DNA of 21,158 nucleotides, from NCBI GenBank assembly GCA_002431285.1, contig DJEF01000045.1, forward strand, positions 1-21,158. Direction: 5' to 3'. The position numbers and the translations under genes were made by a program. Origin of the DNA: Ruminococcaceae bacterium UBA5905. Lineage in GTDB: Bacteria > Bacillota > Clostridia > Oscillospirales > Acutalibacteraceae. A model generated the notes under the pieces. It was not told the DNA's origin. It was given only the letters and a program-made list of their open reading frames with translations, and searched no databases. Below are positions 1 to 8,270 of the stretch, in pieces; the first letter of the stretch is position 1, and each line of letters begins with the position of its first letter.

Positions 1-810
<810 letters not shown>

Positions 811-878
811 GGCAGGCGCTGGACGCTGGATACCGGATGCTGACCGCCGCAGGACGCGCGGCGGCGGAATAAACAGAA

Positions 879-920
879 AAACCGACACCGGGGGGGAGTT
901 ACCCTTTCCGGTGTCGGTTT
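879..920. terminator. Bidirectional rho-independent terminator
   Basis: A perfect 13-bp inverted repeat (AAACCGACACCGG at 879-891, its complement at 908-920) encloses a 16-nt loop. On the plus strand it is followed by TTTGTTTTTG and ends the glutamate dehydrogenase gene. On the minus strand the stem is followed by TTTTTCTG, so it can also end the sugar operon that converges from 1013. Confidence 0.9.
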
Positions 921-1012
921 GTTTTTGTCTTCTGCACTGTCGGGGATATTCCGGCGCGCCCGTATTTTCACCGCGCCTGCGCCGCCTGCGGAAAATGTAG
1001 GCGGCGGGTCAA

Positions 1013-1960
1013 TTAAAAGGAGGTCAGAATATCCAGCACACAGGACAGCTCCTGCGGCTTCACCCGATCCGGGGTCACCCCCTGCTGCACACAGTCGGTG
1101 AAATACCGAATTTCATTGGCGTAGGCATCGCTCTTCGGCAGATTGATAACCCCTTCAACGCCGCTTTTCGACTCCTCCATCGGAGAAACGATCTGCCCGC
1201 CCTTTTCGTACACGGTCAGCTTGCCGTGCTCCATGGCCACCACCGCGTTTTCAAACTGGAAGCGGAATTCCGCCGTAAAGGGATAGGGCGCGGCATACCA
1301 GGAGGCTTCTGAGGTAATGAAAAATCCGTCAAATACGTACAGCCCGTGGAGATAGTCCTGCTCCGGGCGCTTGGAGCGGTGGCAGATCCGGTTTTGGGGC
1401 GCGCCAAAGGCGTACACCATAAAATCCAGATCGTGGATGTGGAGATCGAAGGGCACCAGGCCGCTGCGTTCTTCATCCATCATCCAGTTATCCCACGACC
1501 AGGCGGGATAGCTGCCCAGCCGGATCATGGAGCCGGACAGGAGCTTGCCATAGGTGCCCTTGTCATACAGCTGCTTGATATAGCAATATTCCGGCCAGAA
1601 CCGCAGCACCTGCGCCACCATGAACCGCACACCGTTGCGCTCGGCCGTGCCGTACACCCGCGCCACATCCTCTTTCTTCAGGGATATGGGCTTTTCGCAC
1701 AGCACATGGATGCCCTTTTCCATCGCCGCCACCGCATAGTCCGCGTGGAGATAGGTGGGCAGGCAGATATCCACGATATCCAGCTGCTCCCGCTCCAGCA
1801 TTTCGGCATAATCCGTATAGTGCCGCTGAGCCGGATGGGGCTCCATCCGCTCCGGCCGCACATCGCACAGCGCGACCAGCTCCACATCCTCCATGGATTC
1901 CCACGCGGGGATGTGCACCCCGCTGATCCCGCCGACGCCTACCAAACCGACTTTAAGCAT
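1013..1960 (-). CDS. Gfo/Idh/MocA-family NAD(P)-dependent oxidoreductase
   Basis: This is a 315-residue cytoplasmic dehydrogenase of the sugar or inositol oxidoreductase superfamily. The N-terminal Rossmann fold starts MLKVGLVGVGGISG (GxGxxG at residues 8-13). The conserved EKP of the cofactor/catalytic region is at 89-91 (VLCEKPIS), and a catalytic-histidine segment FDLHIHDLDF is at 171-180. I chose the ATG at 1960 because GGAGGGA lies just upstream and the protein then begins at the Rossmann strand; the frame stays open further upstream but adds an unrelated tail. Its first 8 bases overlap the stop of the upstream isomerase gene, which suggests translational coupling. The substrate cannot be read from the sequence; a sugar or sugar-derived polyol is likely. 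It probably shares the promoter and palindrome at 2826-2853. Confidence 0.92.
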   Translation of the reverse strand: MLKVGLVGVGGISGVHIPAWESMEDVELVALCDVRPERMEPHPAQRHYTDYAEMLEREQLDIVDICLPTYLHADYAVAAMEKGIHVLCEKPISLKKEDVARVYGTAERNGVRFMVAQVLRFWPEYCYIKQLYDKGTYGKLLSGSMIRLGSYPAWSWDNWMMDEERSGLVPFDLHIHDLDFMVYAFGAPQNRICHRSKRPEQDYLHGLYVFDGFFITSEASWYAAPYPFTAEFRFQFENAVVAMEHGKLTVYEKGGQIVSPMEESKSGVEGVINLPKSDAYANEIRYFTDCVQQGVTPDRVKPQELSCVLDILTSF

Positions 1961-2798
1961 GTTCCGTCCCTCCGTATACTTCGTTGATAACCGTTTCCAG
2001 ATAGTGCTTGGCATCCAGAATATCCTGCTGCGCGGTGCCCTCGATCTCCCGCTCGATGGTGACATAGCGGTCGTAGCCCAGCTCCCGCAGCTTATCGAAG
2101 AATGCCCGGAAATTCACCATTCCCTCGCCCAGCGGCACCTCCTGCCCCAGGTCATGTCCGTTGGTGGGATACAGCCCGTCCTTGGCGTGGATATTGCGGA
2201 CATACCGGCCGAATACCGACAGGGCGTCCACCGGATTGGCCTTGCCGTACAGGATCAGGTTGGCGGTGTCCAGGTTGATGCCCAGATTGTCCATGCCCAC
2301 CTGCTCAAAGCACCGCAGCATCGTCACCGGCGTCTCCTGCCCGGTCTCAAACAGCAGATACTGGCCGTTGGCTTTCAGGTGCTCCGCCACCTGCCGCACC
2401 GCCACGCAGAAGCCCGGGAAATGCGGGTCATAAGGACTCTCGGGGATGAACCCCATATGGGTGGCCACGTCGGTGACCCCCAGCTTTTTCGCAAAGTCGG
2501 CGCCGTCGCAGAGATTCCGGATCCGCATGACCCGGTATTCCGGCGGCACCAGCCCCAGCGTCAGCTGCCCCTCGTAAAAATTCCAGGTGCAGGGGCCCTC
2601 CCAGCCGCACCAGAAAGCGGAGATCTCCACCCCGTGCTTCTCCGTGAGCTGCCGCACCGCCGCCGCATTCTCGTCCGTGAACAGCGCCGGCTCCCAGCAG
2701 CAGAGCTGGCAGCTGGACAGCCCCGCCTGCCGCAGGGCGACCAGTTTTTCTTCCAACGTGTCCGTTCCGTGGAAATTGACCAGACTACCGATTTTCAT
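1953..2798 (-). CDS. Sugar phosphate isomerase/epimerase-like TIM-barrel protein
   Basis: This 281-residue protein belongs to the xylose-isomerase-like (AP endonuclease family 2) TIM-barrel superfamily. It starts MKIGSLVNFHGTDTLEEKL after a purine-rich GAAAGAGGGAAAG ribosome site. Likely metal ligands are visible in the expected order: E151 in FETGQE, D177 in NLDTAN, H204 in NIHAKD and E249 in TIERE; H114 in ATHMGF is probably also in the active site. Family members isomerise or epimerise sugars, inosose or keto-sugars using a divalent metal. It is the first gene of a two-gene operon with the Gfo/Idh/MocA dehydrogenase, a common pairing in pathways that oxidise and rearrange unusual sugars, inositols or glycosides. 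The exact reaction is unknown. Confidence 0.9.
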   Translation of the reverse strand: MKIGSLVNFHGTDTLEEKLVALRQAGLSSCQLCCWEPALFTDENAAAVRQLTEKHGVEISAFWCGWEGPCTWNFYEGQLTLGLVPPEYRVMRIRNLCDGADFAKKLGVTDVATHMGFIPESPYDPHFPGFCVAVRQVAEHLKANGQYLLFETGQETPVTMLRCFEQVGMDNLGINLDTANLILYGKANPVDALSVFGRYVRNIHAKDGLYPTNGHDLGQEVPLGEGMVNFRAFFDKLRELGYDRYVTIEREIEGTAQQDILDAKHYLETVINEVYGGTEHA

Positions 2799-2825
2799 AA
2801 CTTTCCCTCTTTCCTGTTGCGTTTT

Positions 2826-2853
2826 TCTATACGATATGATATCATATCGACAA
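2826..2853 (-). promoter_or_regulatory. Candidate sigma-A promoter of the sugar operon
   Basis: Read on the minus strand: -35 TTGTCG (2853-2848), a 16-base spacer, then -10 TATAGA (2831-2826). The start codon of the isomerase gene is 28 bases downstream of the -10 element. The spacer is almost entirely the 18-bp palindrome described separately, so binding there would block the polymerase. Confidence 0.55.
2832..2849. promoter_or_regulatory. 18-bp perfect palindrome, probable operator
   Basis: CGATATGATATCATATCG is a perfect 9+9 inverted repeat in the 118-bp gap between the divergent isomerase and AraC genes. It lies between the -35 and -10 elements of the candidate operon promoter. A repressor dimer is the simplest reader. 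The AraC protein next door is the obvious candidate, although AraC proteins more often bind direct repeats. Confidence 0.6.
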
Positions 2854-2916
2854 CGGCGGAAGTGCGAATTTTTTTACTGTTGATAGGATAAATTTTACTA
2901 TTTTGGAGGAGTGGTC

Positions 2917-3831
2917 ATGCCGCAAACGTTTCATAAAGAGCTGACCCCGGTACTGTACGGCGATGTGCCGCTGAAGGTGCTCCCCCGTTTCCGCAAGGCG
3001 GCCGGACAGCTCTGCTTTGAATCCCATTGGCACGAGCGCATGGAGGTGCTGCGCATCGTCGCGGGCTCCCTGCGCCTGACCGTGGACGGCGTGCCGTACA
3101 CCGCCCGGCAAGGGGACGCGGTGTGCATCGGCCCCCGGCTGCCCCACTGGGGAGAAGCGCAGGAGGATGTGTGCTATGACGCGCTGTTCATCGACCTCAA
3201 CGAGCTGCAAAGCGTCAACCGCGCCTATCGGCAGTATGTGGAGCCCATCGCCGACGGCCGCGCCGGGCTGCTGCCCATCCTGTCGGACCCCCGGCTGACC
3301 CGGGCGCTGGAGCCGCTGTTCGACCGCTCCGGGGAGGAGAATCCGCTATCGGTGCTGAGCGCTGTCTACGCCTTCCTCGGGGCGCTGTATGATATCCGGG
3401 CGGTCACACCGGCGCAGGACGGAGCGACCTCTTCCCTCGATCGGGTGCTGCAATATATGCAGAGCCACGCCGCCGAGCCGCTGTCCTCCGGCCGTCTCAG
3501 CGCCATGTTCGGGTATAACGCCGCCTATTTCAGCCGCCGGTTCCACGAATATACCGGCGTAACCCCCACCGTCTACCTGCGGGTGCTGCGGCTGGAGCGG
3601 GCCAGACAGATGCTGGAGCATTCCGCCGATCCGGTGGGATTCATCGCCTCCCGCTGCGGCTTCCGGGATGCGGGGTATTTCATCGGCTGCTTTCGTCGGC
3701 ACTACGGCGTGTCGCCCTCGGCCTACCGCAAACAATGCGCCCTCGGGAAACCGGATGCCCCGAGGCAGGCCCCGGGGGGCAGCGCCGACACGGCGCTCCC
3801 CGCATCGGAACCGGCGAAAACCGGCGGATAA
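2917..3831 (+). CDS. AraC-family transcriptional regulator with N-terminal cupin domain
   Basis: This 304-residue protein has two parts. Residues about 10-130 form a cupin-like sensor domain (HWHERMEVLRIVAGSLRLTV, then a stretch with GDAVCIGPRLPHWG). Residues about 170-270 form two helix-turn-helix motifs of the AraC/XylS type (LSAMFGYNAAYFSRRFHEYT, GFRDAGYFIGCFRRHYGVSP). The cupin usually binds a small effector, often a sugar, and the C-terminus binds DNA. The ATG at 2917 fits the GGAGGA at 2905-2910; the in-frame GTG at 2911 abuts that site and is unlikely to be used. It is divergent from the sugar isomerase/dehydrogenase operon and is its likely regulator. A proline/alanine-rich tail of about 30 residues follows the DNA-binding domain. 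Confidence 0.93.
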   Translation: MPQTFHKELTPVLYGDVPLKVLPRFRKAAGQLCFESHWHERMEVLRIVAGSLRLTVDGVPYTARQGDAVCIGPRLPHWGEAQEDVCYDALFIDLNELQSVNRAYRQYVEPIADGRAGLLPILSDPRLTRALEPLFDRSGEENPLSVLSAVYAFLGALYDIRAVTPAQDGATSSLDRVLQYMQSHAAEPLSSGRLSAMFGYNAAYFSRRFHEYTGVTPTVYLRVLRLERARQMLEHSADPVGFIASRCGFRDAGYFIGCFRRHYGVSPSAYRKQCALGKPDAPRQAPGGSADTALPASEPAKTGG

Positions 3832-3832
3832 A

Positions 3833-3853
3833 GGGGGCGGCGCACCCGCCCCC
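3833..3853 (+). terminator. Weak candidate terminator after the AraC gene
   Basis: GGGGGCGG (3833-3840) can pair with CCGCCCCC (3846-3853) over a 5-base loop immediately after the stop codon. Only GGGGCTTT follows, without a true T tract, so termination may be inefficient. Confidence 0.35.
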
Positions 3854-3896
3854 GGGGCTTTCGGCGGGGAGCACGGCTGGTTTATGTATACCGGAC

Positions 3897-3925
3897 TTGC
3901 ATTTTGCCGTAAGACCCGATATAAT
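3897..3925 (+). promoter_or_regulatory. Sigma-A promoter of the DEAD-box helicase gene
   Basis: TTGCAT (3897-3902), a 17-base spacer and a consensus TATAAT (3920-3925). Transcription would start near 3932, giving an untranslated leader of roughly 95 bases before the helicase start codon. I see no recognisable riboswitch in that leader, but long leaders are known for cold-induced DEAD-box genes. Confidence 0.7.
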
Positions 3926-4027
3926 AGAGGGTAGACGAAATAATCCGGGTGTAACGGTCCCTGAAACGAGAAGATTCCCTCGATTGCTTTGTCTAAGTGC
4001 GTGAACAGAGGAAAGGAACAGAAAACC

Positions 4028-5215
4028 ATGTCACTGGAACAAAACGGATTTGCGGCTCTGTCGCTGAGCGAGCCGACTATGAAAGCGCTGGACGCCATGG
4101 GGTTTGACACCCCCACCCCGGTGCAGCTGAAAACCATCCCGCTGATGCTGGAGGGGCGGGACGTGATCGCCAAAGCCCCCACCGGCACCGGCAAGACCTG
4201 CGCCTTCGGCATCCCGCTGATCGAATGTCTGAATCCGGATATGAAGGATCTGCAGGCGGTGGTGGTCTGCCCCACCCGGGAGCTGTGCGAACAGATCACC
4301 GCCGATCTGCGGGCGCTGGTGCGGTTTAACCCCGCCATCCGCATTGCCGCCGTCTATGGCGGGCAGCCCATGGGCAAGCAGATTGACGCCCTGAAAAAGC
4401 ACCCCCACATTGTGGTGGCTACCCCCGGGCGGCTGCTGGATCATATGGGCCGGGGCAATGTCTGGCTGGGGAATCTCTACACCGCCGTGCTGGACGAGGC
4501 GGACGAAATGCTGAAAATGGGCTTCATCAAGGATGTGCGCCGCATCCTCAACGCCACCCCCGGGGACACCCAAGTGGTGATGTTCAGCGCCACCATCTCC
4601 CGGGAGGTCATGGACGTGGCGTGGGAATACCAGCACGACGCCGTGGAGGTGCAGGTGGCGGCCGAGGGGGACAGCCGCCCCCACATCGACCAGTATCTCA
4701 TCCGCTCCGCCGGCTCTCAGCGTATGGAGGATATGCTGGAGATCATCGCCCAGGAGGACTACCACCGGGTGATGGTGTTCGCCAATATGAAATGCACCGT
4801 GCGGCAGCTCACCGAGCGGCTGCAAAAGCGCCGGGGCTCCGTGGACTGTCTCCACGGAGATATGCCCCAGGCGCTGCGCAATAAGGTGATGGCGAAATTC
4901 CGGGAGAACAAGCTGGAAATTCTGGTAGCCACCGACGTGGCTGCCCGGGGCATCGACGTGGAGGACGTGGAGGCGGTCTTTAACTACGACATTCCGGAGG
5001 AGAACGAATATTACCTCCACCGCATCGGGCGTACCGGCCGTGCCAAGCGGCAGGGCGCCGCCTACACCTTCTATACCGATGCCGACCAGTATCGGCTGCG
5101 GGATATTCTCAAATATACCCGCTCCGAGGCCACCCGCATGGCGTTTGACAGCAACCGGCGGCTGGTGCCGGAGGAAACGCTCCAAGAGAACACCCCTGCC
5201 GACGAGCAGGCATAA
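4028..5215 (+). CDS. DEAD-box ATP-dependent RNA helicase (core only)
   Basis: This 395-residue cytoplasmic RNA helicase unwinds short RNA duplexes using ATP, in ribosome assembly, RNA decay or cold adaptation. All core motifs are visible: Q motif GFDTPTPVQ (about 25-33), Walker A APTGTGKT (50-57), PTREL (82-86), TPGR (132-135), DEAD (156-159), SAT (187-189), ATDVAARGID (301-310) and HRIGRTGR (331-338). It ends about 55 residues after motif VI, so it lacks the long basic C-terminal RNA-binding extension of CshA, DeaD or DbpA proteins. The ATG at 4028 follows AGAGGAAAGGA and yields the usual N-terminus just before the Q motif. It looks monocistronic, with its own promoter and a strong terminator. 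Confidence 0.95.
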   Translation: MSLEQNGFAALSLSEPTMKALDAMGFDTPTPVQLKTIPLMLEGRDVIAKAPTGTGKTCAFGIPLIECLNPDMKDLQAVVVCPTRELCEQITADLRALVRFNPAIRIAAVYGGQPMGKQIDALKKHPHIVVATPGRLLDHMGRGNVWLGNLYTAVLDEADEMLKMGFIKDVRRILNATPGDTQVVMFSATISREVMDVAWEYQHDAVEVQVAAEGDSRPHIDQYLIRSAGSQRMEDMLEIIAQEDYHRVMVFANMKCTVRQLTERLQKRRGSVDCLHGDMPQALRNKVMAKFRENKLEILVATDVAARGIDVEDVEAVFNYDIPEENEYYLHRIGRTGRAKRQGAAYTFYTDADQYRLRDILKYTRSEATRMAFDSNRRLVPEETLQENTPADEQA

Positions 5216-5224
5216 ACGCAAAGC

Positions 5225-5258
5225 AGCGCCCGCAGTCATCCGACTGCGGGCGCTTTTT
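5225..5258 (+). terminator. Strong rho-independent terminator
   Basis: AGCGCCCGCAGTC (5225-5237) pairs perfectly with 5242-5254 over a 4-base ATCC loop, followed by TTTTT. It lies 9 bases after the helicase stop codon. Confidence 0.93.
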
Positions 5259-5279
5259 CGGCGGTAACAAAATTGTCAT

Positions 5280-5308
5280 TTGCCATCGGGGCTGCCCTAT
5301 GATATAGT
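5280..5308 (+). promoter_or_regulatory. Sigma-A promoter of the LURP-one-like gene
   Basis: TTGCCA (5280-5285), a 17-base spacer and TATAGT (5303-5308), each matching consensus at five of six positions. The start codon is 24 bases downstream, with GGAGGAG between. Confidence 0.7.
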
Positions 5309-5332
5309 ATAGACAGAAACGGAGGAGTTTTC

Positions 5333-5809
5333 ATGCGGATGTATTTCAAGCAGCGGCTGTTTTCCTGGTTCGACAGCTACGATATCTACGACGAGGCGGG
5401 AAACACCCTCTATACCGTCAAAGGGCAGCTCTCCTGGGGGCACTGTCTGAAGATTTTTGACAGCGCCGGGCGGGAGGTCGGTCTGGTCAAGGAACGGGTG
5501 TTCACCTGGCTGCCGAAATTCGAGCTGTATTCCGGCGGGCGGTATCTGGGCTGCGTCGCCCGGGAATGGTCCTGGTTCAAGCCCCGGTACACGGTGGACT
5601 GCAACGGCTGGCGCATGGAGGGGGACTTTTTCGAGTGGGACTATCGGGTGGTGTCCGCCGCCGGGCAGCCGGTGGCGACCATCTCCAAGGAGCTGTTCCA
5701 CTGGACGGACACCTATGTGCTGGATGTGGTCTACGCCCCCGACGCCCTGCAGGTGCTGATGCTGGTATTGGCGATTGACGCCGAAAAATGCTCCCGCAAC
5801 AGCGGATGA
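5333..5809 (+). CDS. LURP-one-related / YxjI-like protein
   Basis: This 158-residue protein resembles the LURP-one-related (LOR, tubby/scramblase-like beta-barrel) family found widely in Bacillota. The start is MRMYFKQRLFSWFDSYDIYD. Repeating strand pairs follow in the family's style: GNTLYTVKGQLSWGHCLKIF, AGREVGLVKERVFTWLPKFE and the pair YRVVSAAGQPVATISKELFH / WTDTYVLDV. The C-terminal hydrophobic helix (APDALQVLMLVLAIDAEKC) corresponds to the buried central helix of the barrel. No signal peptide is visible. The biochemical role of bacterial members is not established; they are often described as membrane- or lipid-associated scaffolds. The start is supported by GGAGGAG at 5321-5327. It has its own promoter and is followed abruptly by an AT-rich insertion-like region. 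Confidence 0.85.
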   Translation: MRMYFKQRLFSWFDSYDIYDEAGNTLYTVKGQLSWGHCLKIFDSAGREVGLVKERVFTWLPKFELYSGGRYLGCVAREWSWFKPRYTVDCNGWRMEGDFFEWDYRVVSAAGQPVATISKELFHWTDTYVLDVVYAPDALQVLMLVLAIDAEKCSRNSG

Positions 5810-5915
5810 GAAAGGGGGGAGCTTTTGTGCCGCACGGACATAGAATTGGTCGTGTTCCCGATGCGCTTGCCCGTTGCAACAACCAGTTTGCCGGAAATAT
5901 TAAGGAGTATTTACT

Positions 5916-6803
5916 ATGCTCGTACATTTTCAATATTCCGTGATTTACGATTTGATGTACCATATATTGGCTCATACAAAAGTTGAAAATGCCTCCAATT
6001 TATATTCCGAAGAGTACATTCAACGTATTTCAAACAGCAAAAACGAAACCGAAAGCACACTGTGTAAAGAAGTTGACGGCATCTCAAAATATTATAATGA
6101 TAACTTTGAGAGATTGGGGATTATAAATTTTCTTCCGTGCTACTGTTCCTCCTTACAGGAATTGCAAAACGCACTTCTCACATATAGCGGTTTTACCGAG
6201 GAAGATAGACAGGCATTTACCCAGCCGCTATGTTCTATTATAGAAAAAGAATTTGTTTTCTATAACGACTACTGGTCGAAACGATACGCGAAAACAATGG
6301 ATGGCAGAAATCGTTTGGAACAATGGTTAAAGGGTCGGTTTTCTCCATATGAGCCGCTGTTTTTATACTTTGAAAAGCGAATCAATATCGGCTTCTCATT
6401 CGCCTTGACTTGCAATGGCAGAGGGTATTATCAAAAAGACGCATTTAATGCTATTGTACCATTCGAAACAATGCAAAGTACATATAAAAATACATTTTAC
6501 CAGCTGCTGCACGAATTTACTCATCAATTCACTGACAGCGTCGTCGGCACGGACATTAAAATGAAAGACGGAACACACACGGTTTCCGAAAATGCGGCCA
6601 TTCTCTTTGATTATTATTTTATAAGAACGCTATATCCTGAAGATCTGTCTTCATACTATGAATGGATAAGAACAGCCACCGACAGCGATTGTCGTGATGA
6701 AGACTCGATCGTTTCTGGCTTTCCGGTAGATAACGGTATAAATGAGCGCCTATTACAATTGACAAACGATATTACGCATTATCGACCACAAACCGCAATA
6801 TGA
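5916..6803 (+). CDS. Putative zinc metallopeptidase (HExxH), AT-rich, probably acquired
   Basis: This 295-residue protein belongs to no family I can name. It contains LLHEFTHQF, a classical HExxH zinc site with H199, E200 and H203. A glutamate at 225 in TVSENAAILFDYYFIR is 22 residues after the second histidine, which suits the third ligand of a gluzincin. No signal peptide or membrane segment is evident, so a cytoplasmic location is likely. The start codon follows AAGGAG (5902-5907). Base composition and codon use are strikingly different from both neighbours: one sampled 60-base row is 37% G+C, against clearly GC-rich surroundings, and AAA, AAT, TAT and TTT codons abound. This points to horizontal acquisition. 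No transposase, att site or flanking repeat was found. Peptidase activity is inferred from the motif only. Confidence 0.75.
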   Translation: MLVHFQYSVIYDLMYHILAHTKVENASNLYSEEYIQRISNSKNETESTLCKEVDGISKYYNDNFERLGIINFLPCYCSSLQELQNALLTYSGFTEEDRQAFTQPLCSIIEKEFVFYNDYWSKRYAKTMDGRNRLEQWLKGRFSPYEPLFLYFEKRINIGFSFALTCNGRGYYQKDAFNAIVPFETMQSTYKNTFYQLLHEFTHQFTDSVVGTDIKMKDGTHTVSENAAILFDYYFIRTLYPEDLSSYYEWIRTATDSDCRDEDSIVSGFPVDNGINERLLQLTNDITHYRPQTAI

Positions 6804-6880
6804 ATTTTGAACCAAGTACCCCTACTCAAGACCGCATTGGTGACTGTAGTTTGCTGTACGATCAGAAAGGAGCGATCCCG

Positions 6881-8236
6881 ATGAAAAAACACAAATGGTG
6901 GCTTATCCCGATCATCGCCGTGGTGGTGCTGGCGGTGCTGACCGTTCCCTTTTCCGTGATGCCGCTGAATGACGGCGGCACGGTGGAATACCGGGCGCTG
7001 ACCTATACGCTGGTGAAGTGGAACCGGCTGCAGGAGACCGGCCCCAACTATCAGGCGACCCGGGTATACCCCCTCTCCCTGCTCACCTCCATCGACGATC
7101 TGTGGGCGCGGGAACAGTCCTCGCAGGACGGCCCGCCCGCCGACAGCCGGACGGGGGACTGCACCTTCCGTGCCACGGTGCTGGAGGTGAAAGACAACTT
7201 CCTTATGGTAGAGCCGCTGACCGGCGAGGAGGAACGGCGGAGCAGCGATAAAATCACCCTCACCGCCCCCGCCGGCACAGCGGTGGAGCTGCTGCAGCCC
7301 GGCTGCCCGGTGGAGGTGCAGTATGACGGCATGATTGCGGAGAGCTATCCGGCGCAGATTAACGCCTCCTCCGTCACCATCGCCGACGCCTGCCGGCAAG
7401 TAGACTATACCGGCGCCTGGCTGAGCGAGGCAGACAGCTCCATGATGGGAACCGACGGCACGGATACCGCGGATGTGCGCATCGTCGCCATCTACAAAAA
7501 CTGCTTCTTTGCCCGCTATGTGGTGCCCATGCCCACGCTGCTGAAAATCAACGGAGTGCTGGACAAGGGCTGGTGCATCGGCGACCAGGTGCAGGTATCC
7601 ATGACCGACGCCCGCTATCAAACGGAGACCCAGCGCATTGAGGGCACGCTGCGCAGTGTGGGAGAAAGCAATTTCCAGCTGGAGGAGGGCAAGGCATACA
7701 AGCCGGTCATTTACCTCTATCCGCCGCAGGAGACGGAGGTGTCCGTCCGGCTGGCGCTGGATGGCGCTCTCACCTGCACCTATCCCGCCTATCATGACGG
7801 CTGGCGGGTCACCGCCCGCCCCGACGGCACCCTCACCGACGCCGCCGGACAGGAATACAGCTATCTCTACTGGGAGGGGCAGCTGCCCGCCGCCTACGAT
7901 TTTTCCCGGGGCTTTTGCGTGAAAGGCAGCGACGCGGCAGCGTTTCTGGACTCGGCGCTGGCGCAGCTGGGGCTGAACCGGCGGGAAGCCAACGAATTCA
8001 TCGTCTACTGGCTGCCCCAGCTGGAGCAAAATCCCTACAACTTGATCGCATTCCAGACCGCCGCCTACACCGACGCCGCCCGTCTGCAGATCGACCCGGC
8101 GCCGGACACCCTCATCCGGGTGTTTATGGCATATCGCCCGTTACCGTCACCCCAGACCGTGCCGCCCCAGGCTCTAACCGCCCCCCGGCGGGAGGGCTTC
8201 ACGGTGGTGGAATGGGGCGGCGCCCTCGTGCGGTAA
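6881..8236 (+). CDS. Membrane-anchored extracytoplasmic protein of unknown function with KPVIYLYP domain
   Basis: This 451-residue protein starts with a short positive stretch (MKKHKWW) and one hydrophobic segment (about 8-25, WLIPIIAVVVLAVLTVPF) that anchors or exports it. Residues about 85-165 (CTFRATVLEVKDNFLMVEPL ... VEVQYDG ... INASSVTI) look like a small beta-barrel resembling the DUF3221/OB style. A second similar unit may lie at about 190-265 (VRIVAIYKNCFFARYV ... CIGDQVQVSM). From K274 the C-terminal domain starts KPVIYLYPPQETEVSVRLAL and continues with LTCTYPAYHDGWRVTARPDG. I recognise that as a recurring domain of uncharacterised gut Firmicutes proteins, but I cannot give it a function. 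The ATG at 6881 follows AAAGGAG (6866-6872). Composition returns to high GC here. MscS follows after 34 bases, so the two may be co-transcribed. Confidence 0.8.
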   Translation: MKKHKWWLIPIIAVVVLAVLTVPFSVMPLNDGGTVEYRALTYTLVKWNRLQETGPNYQATRVYPLSLLTSIDDLWAREQSSQDGPPADSRTGDCTFRATVLEVKDNFLMVEPLTGEEERRSSDKITLTAPAGTAVELLQPGCPVEVQYDGMIAESYPAQINASSVTIADACRQVDYTGAWLSEADSSMMGTDGTDTADVRIVAIYKNCFFARYVVPMPTLLKINGVLDKGWCIGDQVQVSMTDARYQTETQRIEGTLRSVGESNFQLEEGKAYKPVIYLYPPQETEVSVRLALDGALTCTYPAYHDGWRVTARPDGTLTDAAGQEYSYLYWEGQLPAAYDFSRGFCVKGSDAAAFLDSALAQLGLNRREANEFIVYWLPQLEQNPYNLIAFQTAAYTDAARLQIDPAPDTLIRVFMAYRPLPSPQTVPPQALTAPRREGFTVVEWGGALVR

Positions 8237-8270
8237 TTCACACAATACTTAAGAAAAGAGGCATATCTCC

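Noticed and set aside
981..1005. GCCGCCT/AGGCGGC hairpin just after the Gfo/Idh/MocA stop codon
   Set aside because: No T tract follows on the minus strand; the better terminator at 879-920 serves this operon.
1893..2891. Plus-strand open frame of 332 codons opposite the sugar operon
   Set aside because: It is antisense to the sugar isomerase gene and runs into the divergent promoter region; no protein family is recognisable.
4031..5239. Minus-strand open frame of 402 codons opposite the DEAD-box helicase
   Set aside because: It has histidine/glycine/valine-rich composition typical of antisense frames in GC-rich genes and no family features; the helicase motifs are unambiguous on the plus strand.
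5810..5915. Possible attachment site or repeat at the edge of the AT-rich metallopeptidase block
   Set aside because: I compared this gap with 6804-6880 and found no shared direct or inverted repeat.
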